Assembly: GCF_001666755.1 (NCBI RefSeq)
Contig: NZ_LZJC01000145.1
Span: 1 to 33,125, forward strand
Source of the DNA: Mycobacterium sp. E1214
GTDB lineage: Bacteria > Actinomycetota > Actinomycetes > Mycobacteriales > Mycobacteriaceae
DNA length: 33,125 nucleotides
Direction: 5' to 3'
Shown here: in pieces, positions 22,333 through 30,838 of the stretch
Position numbering within the stretch: position 1 is the stretch's first letter
Layout of the letters: each line of letters begins with the position of its first letter
The notes under the pieces: model-generated
Seen by the model: only the letters and a program-made list of their open reading frames with translations
Told to the model about the DNA's origin: nothing
The model's database searches: none
Translations under genes and position numbers: made by a program

Positions 22333-23658
22333 GTGACTGCCACTAGCTCGGCCCCGACCGCCCAGGTCGGGCCGGACGCCCCGCAGGGGCCCGGCCTGCG
22401 CACCGTCGCCCTGGGCAGCATGGTCGGCACCACCATCGAGTGGTACGACTTCTACCTGTACGCCACCGCTTCCGCGTTGGTGTTCAAACCGCTGTTCTTC
22501 CCGAACGTGTCCTCGACCGCCGGGACGTTGGCCTCGTTCGCGACCTACGCCGCCGGTTTCGGGGCGCGGCCGTTGGGCGCGATCCTGTCCGGGCACATCG
22601 GGGACCGGGTGGGCCGCAAGGCCGTCCTGGTGGGGGCGCTGCTGGCGATGGGCTTGGTCACCACCGCCATCGGGGTGTTACCCACCTACGCGCAGTCGGG
22701 ACTGCTGGCGCCCGCCCTGCTGGCGGGGCTGCGGGTGTTGCAGGGACTCGCCGTGGGCGCCGAATGGGGCGGCGCCGCGGTGCTGTCGGTGGAACACGCC
22801 CCGCCAGGGCGGCGCGGGCTGTTCGGTAGCTTCACCCAGCTGGGCTCCCCGGCCGGCATGCTGCTGGCGACGTCGGTGTTCTTCATCACTCGCACCGCCA
22901 CCGGACCGGCCGGCTTCCTGGCGTACGGGTGGCGAATCCCGTTCTTGCTCAGCGCCGTTCTGGTGGGTCTCGGCCTGTTTTTACGGTTGCGGCTGACCGA
23001 CGCCGAGATCTTCGGCCGCCTCAAGCAACGCGACGACCTCGCGCGGCTGCCCATCGTGGAGGTGTTGCGCAGGCAACCGCGAAACGTGGTGCTCACCACC
23101 GGTTTACGGTTGTCGCAGATCGCGCTGTTCGTGCTGCTGACCACGTACTCGTTGACCTACCTGCAGGATTCGTTCGGCAAGGGCAGCGCGGTGGGCCTGA
23201 TCGCGGTGCTGATCTCGTCGGCCCTCGGATTCATCAGCACCCCGGCCTGGGCGTGGCTGTCGGACCGCATCGGCCGCCGGCCGCCGTACCTGTTCGGCGC
23301 GGTGGCCGGGGTGCTGGCCCTGGCGACGTTCTTCCTGGCCGCCGGGACGGGATCGGCGATCGCGGTGGTGGCCTCAATCGTGTTCGGAGTGAACATCGTT
23401 CACGACTCCATGTACGGTCCGCAGGCCGCCTGGTTCGCGGAACTGTTCGACACGCGACTGCGCTACAGTGGCTCGTCGCTGGGCTACCAGATCGGCGCCG
23501 TGCTCTCGGGGGGCTTCGCTCCGCTGATCGCCGCGTCGCTGCTGGCGTTCGGCGGCGGCAAGCCATGGTGGATCGTGGGATACTTCGCCGTGCTGTCCGC
23601 GCTCACCGGCGCGGCGGCCTACGCGGCGCGGGAGACCAGCTCCGACGAAATCGAGTGA
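22333..23658 (+). CDS. MFS transporter, metabolite:H+ symporter (MHS) type
   Basis: A 441-residue transporter with about 12 hydrophobic segments. The N-terminus TIEWYDFYLYATASALVF is diagnostic of the MHS group (proline/betaine, shikimate, alpha-ketoglutarate importers). The loop 2-3 motif is GHIGDRVGRKAVLVGALL; GLRVLQGLAVGAEWGGAAVL is the typical TM4-5 stretch; the second half has WLSDRIGRRPPYLFG. It sits in the inner membrane and would import an organic acid or amine with protons. GTG 22333 is the start. Its stop overlaps the LLM monooxygenase start by 4 bases, so the two are translationally coupled and the imported compound may be the monooxygenase substrate. Confidence 0.9.
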   Translation: MTATSSAPTAQVGPDAPQGPGLRTVALGSMVGTTIEWYDFYLYATASALVFKPLFFPNVSSTAGTLASFATYAAGFGARPLGAILSGHIGDRVGRKAVLVGALLAMGLVTTAIGVLPTYAQSGLLAPALLAGLRVLQGLAVGAEWGGAAVLSVEHAPPGRRGLFGSFTQLGSPAGMLLATSVFFITRTATGPAGFLAYGWRIPFLLSAVLVGLGLFLRLRLTDAEIFGRLKQRDDLARLPIVEVLRRQPRNVVLTTGLRLSQIALFVLLTTYSLTYLQDSFGKGSAVGLIAVLISSALGFISTPAWAWLSDRIGRRPPYLFGAVAGVLALATFFLAAGTGSAIAVVASIVFGVNIVHDSMYGPQAAWFAELFDTRLRYSGSSLGYQIGAVLSGGFAPLIAASLLAFGGGKPWWIVGYFAVLSALTGAAAYAARETSSDEIE

Positions 23659-25025
23659 GTGTGACGCGCAGAATCTTCCTCAACGCCTTCGACATGGCCT
23701 GCGTCGGGCATCAGTCCGCCGGGTTGTGGCGCCACCCCGAGGACCAGGGCCACCGGTACCGCGAACTGGGGTACTGGACCGACCTGGCGCGCCTGCTGGA
23801 GGCGGGCGGCTTCGACGCGCTGTTCCTCGCCGACGTGCTGGGCGCCTACGACGTTTACGGTGGTTCGCGAGACGCCGCGGTGATCGACGCGGCGCAGTTC
23901 CCGGTCAACGACCCCACCGCCGCCGTCTCGGCGATGGCGGCGGTGACCGAGTCGCTCGGTTTCGGGATCACCCTGTCGTTGACCTACGAGCAGCCCTACT
24001 CGCTGGCCCGCCGGTTGGGCACGCTGGATCACCTCACCGGCGGGCGGGTGGCGTGGAACATCGTCACCTCCTATCTGGACAGCGCCGCGCGCAATCTTGG
24101 CCTGGACGCGCAGATCCCGCATGACCAGCGCTACGAGATCGCCGACGAGTACCTCGAGGTCTGCTACAAGCTGTGGGAGGGCTCCTGGGAAGCCGACGCG
24201 GTGGTGCGCGACGCGCACCGCGGCGTCTTCACCGATCCGGCCAAGGTCCACGACATCGAGCACAAGGGCCGGTATTTCTCGGTACCCGGCCCGTTCCTGT
24301 GCGAACCGTCGCCGCAGCGCACGCCCACGCTGTTTCAGGCCGGCGCGTCCTCGCGCGGGGTCAGGTTCGCCGCCGCGAACGCCGAGGCGGTGTTCGTGTC
24401 CGGTCCCACGCCACAGGTGGTGCGCGGGCCGGTGCAGGCGTTGCGCGCGGCCGCGGCCGACCTGGGCCGCGATCCGCGCTCCATCAAGGTGTTCACCATG
24501 GTGACCCCGGTGGTCGCCGAAACCCACGAGCGGTCGCTGGCCAAGCTCGACGAGTATCGCGGCTTTGTCAGCACCAGCGGCGCGCTGGCCCTGTTCGGCG
24601 GCTGGACCGGGGTCGACTTGGCCGAGCTCGACCCGGACGAGCCGCTGCGCTACGTCGAGACCGACGCCAACCGCTCCGCACTGGCCGCATTCACCACTGC
24701 AACACCCGAAAGGCAGTGGACCGTAAGGGAATTGGCGGAAGAGGTGGGACTTGGCGGGCGCGGTCCGGTGCTCGCCGGTTCGCCGACCGAGGTGGCCGAC
24801 GAGTTGGAGCGGTGGGTCGAGGAGGCCGACGTCGACGGGTTCAACGTCGCCTACGTGACGACGCCGGGCACCTTCGCCGACTTCGCCGACCTGGTGGTCC
24901 CGGAGCTGCGGCGCCGCGGTCGGGTGCCCGAGAGCGTGCCGCGTGCCACGCTGCGCGAGCGGCTCGGCGGCGCCGGCCCGTTGCTGGCTGACGACCACCC
25001 CGGTGCGCGATACCGGCGAGGCTAG
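23655..25025 (+). CDS. LLM-class flavin-dependent monooxygenase, NtaA/SnaA/DszA group
   Basis: A 456-residue bacterial luciferase-like monooxygenase that uses FMNH2 and O2. The subfamily signature is clear: LNAFDMACVGHQSAGLWRHP, LARLLEAGGFDALFLADVLG, FGITLSLTYEQPYSLARRL, GGRVAWNIVTSYLDSAARNLG and PTLFQAGASSRGVRFAA. This group attacks C-N or C-S bonds of chelators, sulfones and related compounds and needs a separate flavin reductase, which is not seen nearby. The GTG at 23655 overlaps the MFS stop (GTGA); GTG 23661 is an alternative. The substrate is unknown. Confidence 0.9.
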   Translation: MSVTRRIFLNAFDMACVGHQSAGLWRHPEDQGHRYRELGYWTDLARLLEAGGFDALFLADVLGAYDVYGGSRDAAVIDAAQFPVNDPTAAVSAMAAVTESLGFGITLSLTYEQPYSLARRLGTLDHLTGGRVAWNIVTSYLDSAARNLGLDAQIPHDQRYEIADEYLEVCYKLWEGSWEADAVVRDAHRGVFTDPAKVHDIEHKGRYFSVPGPFLCEPSPQRTPTLFQAGASSRGVRFAAANAEAVFVSGPTPQVVRGPVQALRAAAADLGRDPRSIKVFTMVTPVVAETHERSLAKLDEYRGFVSTSGALALFGGWTGVDLAELDPDEPLRYVETDANRSALAAFTTATPERQWTVRELAEEVGLGGRGPVLAGSPTEVADELERWVEEADVDGFNVAYVTTPGTFADFADLVVPELRRRGRVPESVPRATLRERLGGAGPLLADDHPGARYRRG

Positions 25026-25046
25026 CGGTGGGCCCGGAGTGAGCGA

Positions 25047-25080
25047 TATACTCATTTCACGAATGATCGATCATCGATCA
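25047..25080 (+). promoter_or_regulatory. Promoter -10 and palindromic operator before the guanidino-enzyme gene
   Basis: TATACT at 25047-25052 resembles a SigA -10 box. ATGATCGATCAT at 25063-25074 is a perfect 12-bp palindrome, extended by CGATCA to 25080, and lies just after the expected transcription start. This suits a repressor site, most simply for the GntR/FCD regulator encoded downstream. No good -35 box is visible. Confidence 0.5.
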
Positions 25081-25120
25081 AATTGCCATGGAGCAAGTCC
25101 ACTTACGCCGGAGGAATCAG

Positions 25121-26266
25121 ATGACGGCCATCGACGCACCCAAATCCGCCCGCGCCTACCAGGATTGGCGGCTGACGGACATCCCGCACTATCGGGACGG
25201 CATCAGCACCTACGAGTTCGTGCGCGCCACGCATCAGGCGGACTACCGGACGTACCAGGCCGAGGCGGTAGCGGGGCGTTCGTTCGGTTTCAACGGCATC
25301 GGCCGATTGACCGAAGTTGCCCTGCACATGCCGACCGAACACACCATCCACGATCAGAGCCCGCAATACCGGCAGAACCCCGCGTTTTTCCAAGGCCTGA
25401 TGGGTGTCCCGGACCGCGGCCCGGTCGACCTGGCCGCGTTTCAACGCGAAACCGAGGAATTGGCAACGGCCTTGCAGAGCAATGGCATCACCGTGCACTG
25501 GATCGATTACCCCGACGAGCCGACCAATGCCTACGGGCCACTGATGGGCCATGTGTTCTTGTCCTGGGGCTCGATTTGGCGCGGCGGATCGGTCATCTCG
25601 CGTTTCGGATTCCTGCCCGGCATGGTCGGCGTCACCGAGTACCTCGCCAAGTGGGCGTGGAACACGTTGAACATTCCGCCGCTTGTCGCGATCACCGAAG
25701 GCGCCATGGAGCCAGGCGCCTGCAACATGATCGCCGAGGAGGTGCTGGTCACCTGCCTCTCGGCCTCGTACGACCAGCGTGGAACGGACCAATTCGTCGA
25801 CGCCATCTCCAGAACCAGCGGCACCGAGGAGTTTCACAACCTGCAACTGCGCCCCGCCGTGGAAGGCTTCTTCAACAAAGCCACCGGTGCCTGCGCGCAT
25901 CCGGACATCAACATCAACGCGATCGACGTGGGAAAGCTCATCGTCTCACCGGCAGCGCTGGACTGGGAGGCGCGTACCTGGTTGTACGACAACAACTTCG
26001 AACTGATCGAAGCTGATCCAGAAGAGCAGCGCGATTTCCTCGCGCCGTGCAATGTGCTGTTGCTCGAGCCCGGCAAGGTGATCGCCCACGCGGACTGCCA
26101 CCGGACGAACGAGAAAATCCGGGCCGCCGGCGTGCAGGTTATCGAAGTGACCGGTACTGAGATCCGGAAGGCGTGTGGCGGCATCAAGTGTCGGGTAATG
26201 CAGATAGACCGGGAGCCCGGGCCGACTCTCGCCGATGTCCGCAACCGGGTCTGGCGGCAGGCCTAG
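25121..26266 (+). CDS. Guanidino-group modifying enzyme (amidinotransferase / dimethylargininase-like)
   Basis: A 381-residue protein resembling the amidinotransferase/ADI/DDAH superfamily (pentein fold). Near the C-terminus, ACGGIKCRVMQI corresponds to the family's GGxxC, with the nucleophilic Cys; ACAHPDININAID may hold the active-site His; LSWGSIWRGGSVISRFGF and ITEGAMEPGACNMIAEEVLV match the RD and EGGD regions, but with EGGD replaced by EGAMEP. It may be a DDAH-, arginine deiminase- or amidinotransferase-like enzyme with an altered substrate pocket. The ATG at 25121 has GGAGGAA in front. Base composition is less GC-rich than around it, hinting at transfer. The GntR gene follows after 9 bases. 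Confidence 0.7.
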   Translation: MTAIDAPKSARAYQDWRLTDIPHYRDGISTYEFVRATHQADYRTYQAEAVAGRSFGFNGIGRLTEVALHMPTEHTIHDQSPQYRQNPAFFQGLMGVPDRGPVDLAAFQRETEELATALQSNGITVHWIDYPDEPTNAYGPLMGHVFLSWGSIWRGGSVISRFGFLPGMVGVTEYLAKWAWNTLNIPPLVAITEGAMEPGACNMIAEEVLVTCLSASYDQRGTDQFVDAISRTSGTEEFHNLQLRPAVEGFFNKATGACAHPDININAIDVGKLIVSPAALDWEARTWLYDNNFELIEADPEEQRDFLAPCNVLLLEPGKVIAHADCHRTNEKIRAAGVQVIEVTGTEIRKACGGIKCRVMQIDREPGPTLADVRNRVWRQA

Positions 26267-26275
26267 AGTGAGGCG

Positions 26276-26938
26276 GTGTCCAACGCGTCCGACGGGCGGC
26301 CTGAAGTTCGGGGCATGCCGCTTCGCGAACAGATTCTGGGTGTGCTGCTCGACGGGCTGATCAGCGGCCGGTGGCAACCCGGTGACCGTATCGTGGAACG
26401 CCAGGTCGCCACCGAGCTGAACGTCAGCCAAGCGCCCGTGCGCGAGGCGCTGCGCGATCTGGAAGCACTGCGGCTGGTCAGCTCGGAGCCGAACAAGGGC
26501 GCGCGGGTGCGCGACATCGGTGCCGGCGACCTGCTCGAGATGTACCCCGTGCGAGCAGCTCTGGAAGGCCTCGCGGCCTCACTTGCGGTCGACAAGCTGG
26601 CCGGTGATGTGACGGCATTGCAGCGGCATACCGACGAGATCCGGCGGGCCGCGGAGTTGGGTGACGTCGGCATGCAGGTTCGGGCCGGCGTCGCGTTCCA
26701 CCGCGAGATCGTCGCGAGTTCGGGCAACGCAGTGTTGCTCGCGGTGTGGGAATCGCTCGGCATCGAAGTGTGGACAAACCTGTCGCTCCGCCTACTTCGC
26801 ACCGGATTACACGACAACGTCGACGATCACACCGCGATCGTCGACGCCTTCGCCAGGCACGATCCGAATGTCGGCGAGCTGGTGCGCGAGCATGTGCTGT
26901 CGTACTGCCACGGGAGCCCGACCGACGTCGGGTCATAA
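26276..26938 (+). CDS. GntR family (FadR/FCD) transcriptional regulator
   Basis: A 220-residue regulator. The N-terminal winged helix (residues ~15-80) reads LREQILGVLLDGLISGRWQPGDRI and ERQVATELNVSQAPVREALRDL, followed by the wing KGARVRDIG. The FCD ligand domain has YPVRAALEGLAASLA, FHREIVASSGN (metal-binding His) and DDHTAIVDAF (Asp/His). FCD domains bind acidic small molecules with a metal. GTG start at 26276, nine bases after the guanidino-enzyme gene, so one operon. It probably represses its own operon through the palindrome at 25063-25074 and would sense the pathway substrate. Confidence 0.9.
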   Translation: MSNASDGRPEVRGMPLREQILGVLLDGLISGRWQPGDRIVERQVATELNVSQAPVREALRDLEALRLVSSEPNKGARVRDIGAGDLLEMYPVRAALEGLAASLAVDKLAGDVTALQRHTDEIRRAAELGDVGMQVRAGVAFHREIVASSGNAVLLAVWESLGIEVWTNLSLRLLRTGLHDNVDDHTAIVDAFARHDPNVGELVREHVLSYCHGSPTDVGS

Positions 26939-26941
26939 AGG

Positions 26942-28057
26942 CTACGGCGCGACGGTGAGCCAGTCTCTGAAGCCCGAGGGGTCGTGGCGGCCGAGCGCGC
27001 CGTGCTCGTAAAGACCCCAGCCCTCAACGGCTTCGCCGTCGCCGTCGCGGCACACCGCGCGGCCGACGTGGTCGATGACGCCGAAGCCGGACCGCGCGAC
27101 GATGCCCGGGTCGGTCATGTCATAAGTGCGCCGCTCGAAGAACTTCTCGCCCTTCCATGTGCCGTGCAGCCAGTCCGAGTCGCCGCCGTAGCCGCCGCCG
27201 ACGTGAATCGGCACGGGGAGTCTCGATTCCACGTCGAAGTGCACCGGCGTGCCGTCGGGCGCGGTGGCGTCGATGGTCGCCCCGGTGGGGATCCGGGTGC
27301 CGGACCGGTAGTGGATCTCGACCCGCGGCCAGCCGAGCTGTTCGACGCGACCGTCGCGCCAGATGCGGGTGCAGTCGTTGAGCGAGCGAAACCCGTTTGG
27401 CTCCTCCTGGATGATCAGCACGATCGCGAAGTCGTCGAACGCCATCGGCACGTAAAGCCACCACATGCCCTCGAAGGGCGGGTCGGCGGGGCGCCCCGCG
27501 GGCTCGGGTTCGCCGATGGGCCGGATGCCCCACGACCGGTCCCGGCTGCCGATCCAGACGGCGGGGTCGACGGCGATCTCCTCCCCGTCGATGGCCAGCC
27601 GGCCGCTCCAGCTGCCCAGCTGCGCAAAGCGCTGCGCGTTCAGGGTCACCCGGTTGCCGGCGCGCAGCACGTGCGGCTGCTCCTGGACCACGTCGAACAG
27701 GCCTTCCCACGTGAGATCGGCGGCGACGCCTTCTGTTTCGTCGAGGACGAGGCGCAGCTTGCGTAGCGGCTCGATCACCTCGATGCGGTAGCCGTTGACA
27801 CGCTGGTTGAGCCGGTCGGAGTCGATGGCGTCGCACAGGTGCACCGCGGTCTGGGTGTCGCCGCGCCGGACCAGGAAGAACGCGTCCTTGACGCCGAGGT
27901 TGGGGTAGTAACCGATGCCGCTGATCACGAAGATGTCGCCGGTGCGGTCGTGGGCGTTGAAGTACGACCGGTCGTAGAAGTTGCGGTCCGACGAGCCCGG
28001 CCACGCGATCGGCGCCGGGATCTGGTGCACCGGGTATTCGTCGAGCGGTCCGAGCAT
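26942..28057 (-). CDS. Rv3169-like conserved protein (lipocalin-like DUF7064/7065 type)
   Basis: A 371-residue cytosolic protein close in length and neighbours to Rv3169. It is rich in Trp and beta strands: RNFYDRSYFNAHDRTGDIFVI, GIGYYPNLGVKDAFFLVRRG, WIGSRDRSWGIRPIG and FEGMWWLYVPMAF. The SRDRSWG pattern is shared with CrtC/hydroxyneurosporene synthase-like and related double lipocalin folds. No signal peptide is seen. The function is unknown. The ATG at 28057 overlaps the phosphotransferase stop by one base (TAATG), so the two are co-translated; a lipid or terpenoid modification is possible but not shown. Confidence 0.78.
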   Translation of the reverse strand: MLGPLDEYPVHQIPAPIAWPGSSDRNFYDRSYFNAHDRTGDIFVISGIGYYPNLGVKDAFFLVRRGDTQTAVHLCDAIDSDRLNQRVNGYRIEVIEPLRKLRLVLDETEGVAADLTWEGLFDVVQEQPHVLRAGNRVTLNAQRFAQLGSWSGRLAIDGEEIAVDPAVWIGSRDRSWGIRPIGEPEPAGRPADPPFEGMWWLYVPMAFDDFAIVLIIQEEPNGFRSLNDCTRIWRDGRVEQLGWPRVEIHYRSGTRIPTGATIDATAPDGTPVHFDVESRLPVPIHVGGGYGGDSDWLHGTWKGEKFFERRTYDMTDPGIVARSGFGVIDHVGRAVCRDGDGEAVEGWGLYEHGALGRHDPSGFRDWLTVAP

Positions 28058-29205
28058 TACTGGTCCTCTCCGATCAGGCGCCGCATCAACCCGGCGTGGT
28101 AGAACAGCGATTCGACGTCGTCGGGCTTGTCGGTCTCGCCGAAGTGCACCCGCCGCGCACCGGTGCGCATGAAGACGCAAGCCCACATGACCCCGGAGTA
28201 CACGTAGAACCAGCGCAGGTCGCCCACCTCGACACCGGTCAGCCGCTCGTAGGTGGCGCGCACGTCGTCCTCGCGCATCACCTCCGGCAACCCCGGCAGG
28301 CCGGCGAGGCCGGTCAGCTCCTGAAACACCATGTGCGCGTAGATCATCCACGCCACGTCGAGCTCGCGCGGGCCCAGCGTCACCATCTCCCAGTCCAGCA
28401 CCGCCACGGGTTTGAAGTCGCGGTACAGCACGTTGCCGACCCGCGCGTCACCCCACAACAGCACCGGCTCGCGCCCCGCGACGTCGGCCGGCCAGTTGTC
28501 CTCCAACCAGGCGAAGGTGCGCTCCAGCAGCGGCGACGCGCCGATGTCGGGGACCGCGAAGTCATACCAGCCGCGCACCCAGTTGAAGTGCCGGCGCAGC
28601 GCGGTGTCGCCCTGCTGCCCATCAGTGAGGAAGCCAAACGTCTTCTGCGCGTCCGGGATTGAATGCAGCGTCGCGAGCACCCCGACGGTGGCGTCCTGCA
28701 GTTCGCGCTGCCGCTCGGGGGCGGCGTCGGCGAACCAGTTGTTGCCAAACGTGTAGGGCATCACGTCGGGCGGCACCACGCCGTCGACGTAGTCCATCAC
28801 GAAGAACGGGGTGCCCAGCACGCCGCCGGTCGATTCCAGCCAGCGCACCGACGGCACGGGCACGTCGGTCAACTCGCCCACCTGGCGGATCACCTCGAAT
28901 TGGTGGTCGAGCCGGTAGGTGGGGAACACCTGCACGTCCTCGGCGCTGGGCGCCACCCTGGTGACGAGCTTGTGTTCGACCGGCTCGCCGTCCTGCTGCC
29001 AGCGGGCGGTCAGGATGATGGTCTCCGAGGACATGCCCGTGGCGTCGACGCCGCTTTCGACGACGACCTCGGGCTTGGCGCCGCCGGGCACCACGGTGCT
29101 CAGCCAGTCCGACAGCACCGTCGGCAAGGTGGTGACGTCGCGGCTGGACCGCTGCAGGCGGTCGACCTGGTCGAGCACGGGTTCATTGGCCACGCGTGCC
29201 TCCAT
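28057..29205 (-). CDS. Phosphotransferase, aminoglycoside phosphotransferase-like (Rv3168-like)
   Basis: A 382-residue kinase-like protein of the APH family. The catalytic loop is LLWGDARVGNVLYRD (Asp as base, Asn for metal; usual HGD is WGD) and the metal-binding VLDWEMVTLGPRELDVAW is the DFG-equivalent. Upstream, TPFFVMDYVDGVVPPDV is the hinge region. It matches Rv3168, whose crystal structure was reported as an APH-like fold, in length and context. Many such proteins act on small hydroxylated metabolites rather than antibiotics, so resistance should not be assumed. ATG 29205; a GTG five codons later is an alternative. It is divergent from the TetR gene with 50 bases between. Confidence 0.88.
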   Translation of the reverse strand: MEARVANEPVLDQVDRLQRSSRDVTTLPTVLSDWLSTVVPGGAKPEVVVESGVDATGMSSETIILTARWQQDGEPVEHKLVTRVAPSAEDVQVFPTYRLDHQFEVIRQVGELTDVPVPSVRWLESTGGVLGTPFFVMDYVDGVVPPDVMPYTFGNNWFADAAPERQRELQDATVGVLATLHSIPDAQKTFGFLTDGQQGDTALRRHFNWVRGWYDFAVPDIGASPLLERTFAWLEDNWPADVAGREPVLLWGDARVGNVLYRDFKPVAVLDWEMVTLGPRELDVAWMIYAHMVFQELTGLAGLPGLPEVMREDDVRATYERLTGVEVGDLRWFYVYSGVMWACVFMRTGARRVHFGETDKPDDVESLFYHAGLMRRLIGEDQ

Positions 29206-29255
29206 TCCTTGAGCACTTCGTCGCGGCGATCAATTACGATACGGTAGGTAGCGAT

Positions 29256-29858
29256 ATGAAAGCAGACCCGTCCACCCTTGACAAGGCCCCCGGGGCCGGC
29301 CGCCCGCGCGATCCGCGTATCGACTCGGCCATATTAGCCGCGACCGCCGAATTGCTTGTGGAAATGGGCTATTCGAATCTGAGTCTGGCCGCGGTCGCCG
29401 AGCGGGCCGGAACCACCAAGTCGGCGCTGTACCGCAGGTGGTCGAGCAAGGCCGAATTGGTGCACGAGGCGGCATTTCCCGCCGCGCCGACCGCGCTCGA
29501 GGCGCCCGCCGGGGACATCGCCGCCGACGTCCGCATGATGATCGAGGCGACCCGGGACGTCTTCACCACCCCGGTGGTGCGGGCCGCGCTGCCCGGCTTG
29601 GTGGCCGACATGACGGCCGACCCCGCCCTCAACGCCCGGGTGATGTCGCGCTTCGCGGACCTGTTCGGCACCGTGCGGGTGCGGTTGAGCGACGCGGTCG
29701 ACCGCGGCGAGGCCCATCCCGACGTCGACCCGGACCGGTTGATCGAGCTGATCGGCGGAGCCACCATGCTGCGGATGCTGCTGCGCCCCGAGGAGGAGCT
29801 CGACGAGTGCTGGGTGGAGCAGACCACGGCCATCGTCGTCCACGGGGTGACGGGATGA
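29256..29858 (+). CDS. TetR family regulator (Rv3167c-like)
   Basis: A 200-residue TetR regulator. The N-terminal helix-turn-helix is RIDSAILAATAELLVEMGYSN, then LSLAAVAERAGTTKSALYRRWSSKAELV; the rest is the ligand-binding helical domain, with ADMTADPALNARVM. The start is the ATG at 29256. By position it is the counterpart of Rv3167c, which I recall as a repressor affecting virulence lipids and phagosome escape. The 50-base divergent region with the phosphotransferase contains an AT-richer stretch with a repeated CGATA (29237-29255) and may hold its operator. The stop overlaps the SDR start by 4 bases. Confidence 0.88.
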   Translation: MKADPSTLDKAPGAGRPRDPRIDSAILAATAELLVEMGYSNLSLAAVAERAGTTKSALYRRWSSKAELVHEAAFPAAPTALEAPAGDIAADVRMMIEATRDVFTTPVVRAALPGLVADMTADPALNARVMSRFADLFGTVRVRLSDAVDRGEAHPDVDPDRLIELIGGATMLRMLLRPEEELDECWVEQTTAIVVHGVTG

Positions 29859-30724
29859 CGGGCCGCCTGGCGGACCGCGTCGCGATCGTCACCGGCGCCA
29901 GCCGGGGCCTGGGCCGCGCGATCGCGCTGGCTTTGGCGGCCGAGGGCGCGGCGGTCGCGGTCGCCGGACGCACCGAGCAGGTCTGGGACGAGCGGTTGCC
30001 GGGGACCATCGGCGCGACGGCCGCGGCGATCGAAGCGGCCGGTGGCCGCGCCGTCGCCATCCGTGCCGACCTCACCGACCGCGAGGACGTCGCGCGGCTG
30101 GCCAGTTCCGCGCGAGACGCCCTGGGGCCCGTCGACATTCTGGTCAACAACGCGGCGTTCACCGCCCCGGGCCGCCCGCCCGGGCCCGACGCGCCCTCGC
30201 GCCGCACCCCCGCGGGTTCGCGGCCTTTGTCGAAGCCGGGGTGGCCCGGCTTCGTCAGCACGCCGTTGCAGGCCTACCGGCGGCACTTCGAAATCGCCGT
30301 GTTCGCCGCCTACGAGCTGATGCAGATGGTGTGTCCCGACATGATCGGCTCGGGTGGCGGCTCGATCGTCAACGTCACCTCGGTCGCGTCTCGGCTGCCG
30401 GGCGACGGGCCCTACGCCGACCGCAGCGGCGCAGTGCTGCCGGGCTACGGCGGGTCCAAGGCCGCCCTGGAGCACCTGACCCAGTGCGCGGCGTACGACC
30501 TCGCCGATCACAACATCGCGGTCAACGCGCTGTCGCCGTCCAAGCCCATCCTCACGCCCGGCCTGTCCTACTACGCCCGCAACTTCGACGACACCGCGCC
30601 GGCCGACGAATTCGCCCGCGCCGCAGTCGAATTGGTGCTCGTGGACCCGGCAAAGGTCACCGGCCGCACCGTCGGGCATCTAGAGGTGCTCGACGGCAGC
30701 TTCGCACCGTTTAAGCTCGGCTGA
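29855..30724 (+). CDS. Short-chain dehydrogenase/reductase (SDR)
   Basis: A 289-residue classical SDR. NAD(P) motif VAIVTGASRGLGRAIALAL (TGxxxGxG) lies near residue 12; DILVNNAAF is the NNAG-type motif; the catalytic Ser is in VNVTSVASRLP and the Tyr-x3-Lys is GYGGSKAALEH. A 30-residue loop of Pro/Arg/Gly-rich sequence (FTAPGRPPGPDAPSRRT, then PLSKPGWPGFV) is inserted after NNAAF, longer than usual. The ATG overlaps the TetR stop by 4 bases. I do not recall an SDR at this point in the M. tuberculosis order, so it looks inserted. The substrate is unknown. Confidence 0.9.
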   Translation: MTGRLADRVAIVTGASRGLGRAIALALAAEGAAVAVAGRTEQVWDERLPGTIGATAAAIEAAGGRAVAIRADLTDREDVARLASSARDALGPVDILVNNAAFTAPGRPPGPDAPSRRTPAGSRPLSKPGWPGFVSTPLQAYRRHFEIAVFAAYELMQMVCPDMIGSGGGSIVNVTSVASRLPGDGPYADRSGAVLPGYGGSKAALEHLTQCAAYDLADHNIAVNALSPSKPILTPGLSYYARNFDDTAPADEFARAAVELVLVDPAKVTGRTVGHLEVLDGSFAPFKLG

Positions 30725-30838
30725 GTTCCCGCGTCCGCGCGCCGCACCGCCGACGGTGGATAACGCTCGGCGCGACATGCCAGGATGGGGCAAGCCCACG
30801 GCGCGCATGCGGTGGGCGACCGGTCGAGTGGTGTGGCA

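Noticed and set aside
22929..23654. A long N-terminal extension of the LLM monooxygenase
   Set aside because: It lies wholly inside the MFS gene in another frame; the family N-terminus starts at 23655-23661.
28057..29205. Aminoglycoside resistance gene
   Set aside because: The fold is APH-like but the catalytic HGD is WGD and the context is the conserved Rv3168 locus; no evidence for antibiotic substrates.
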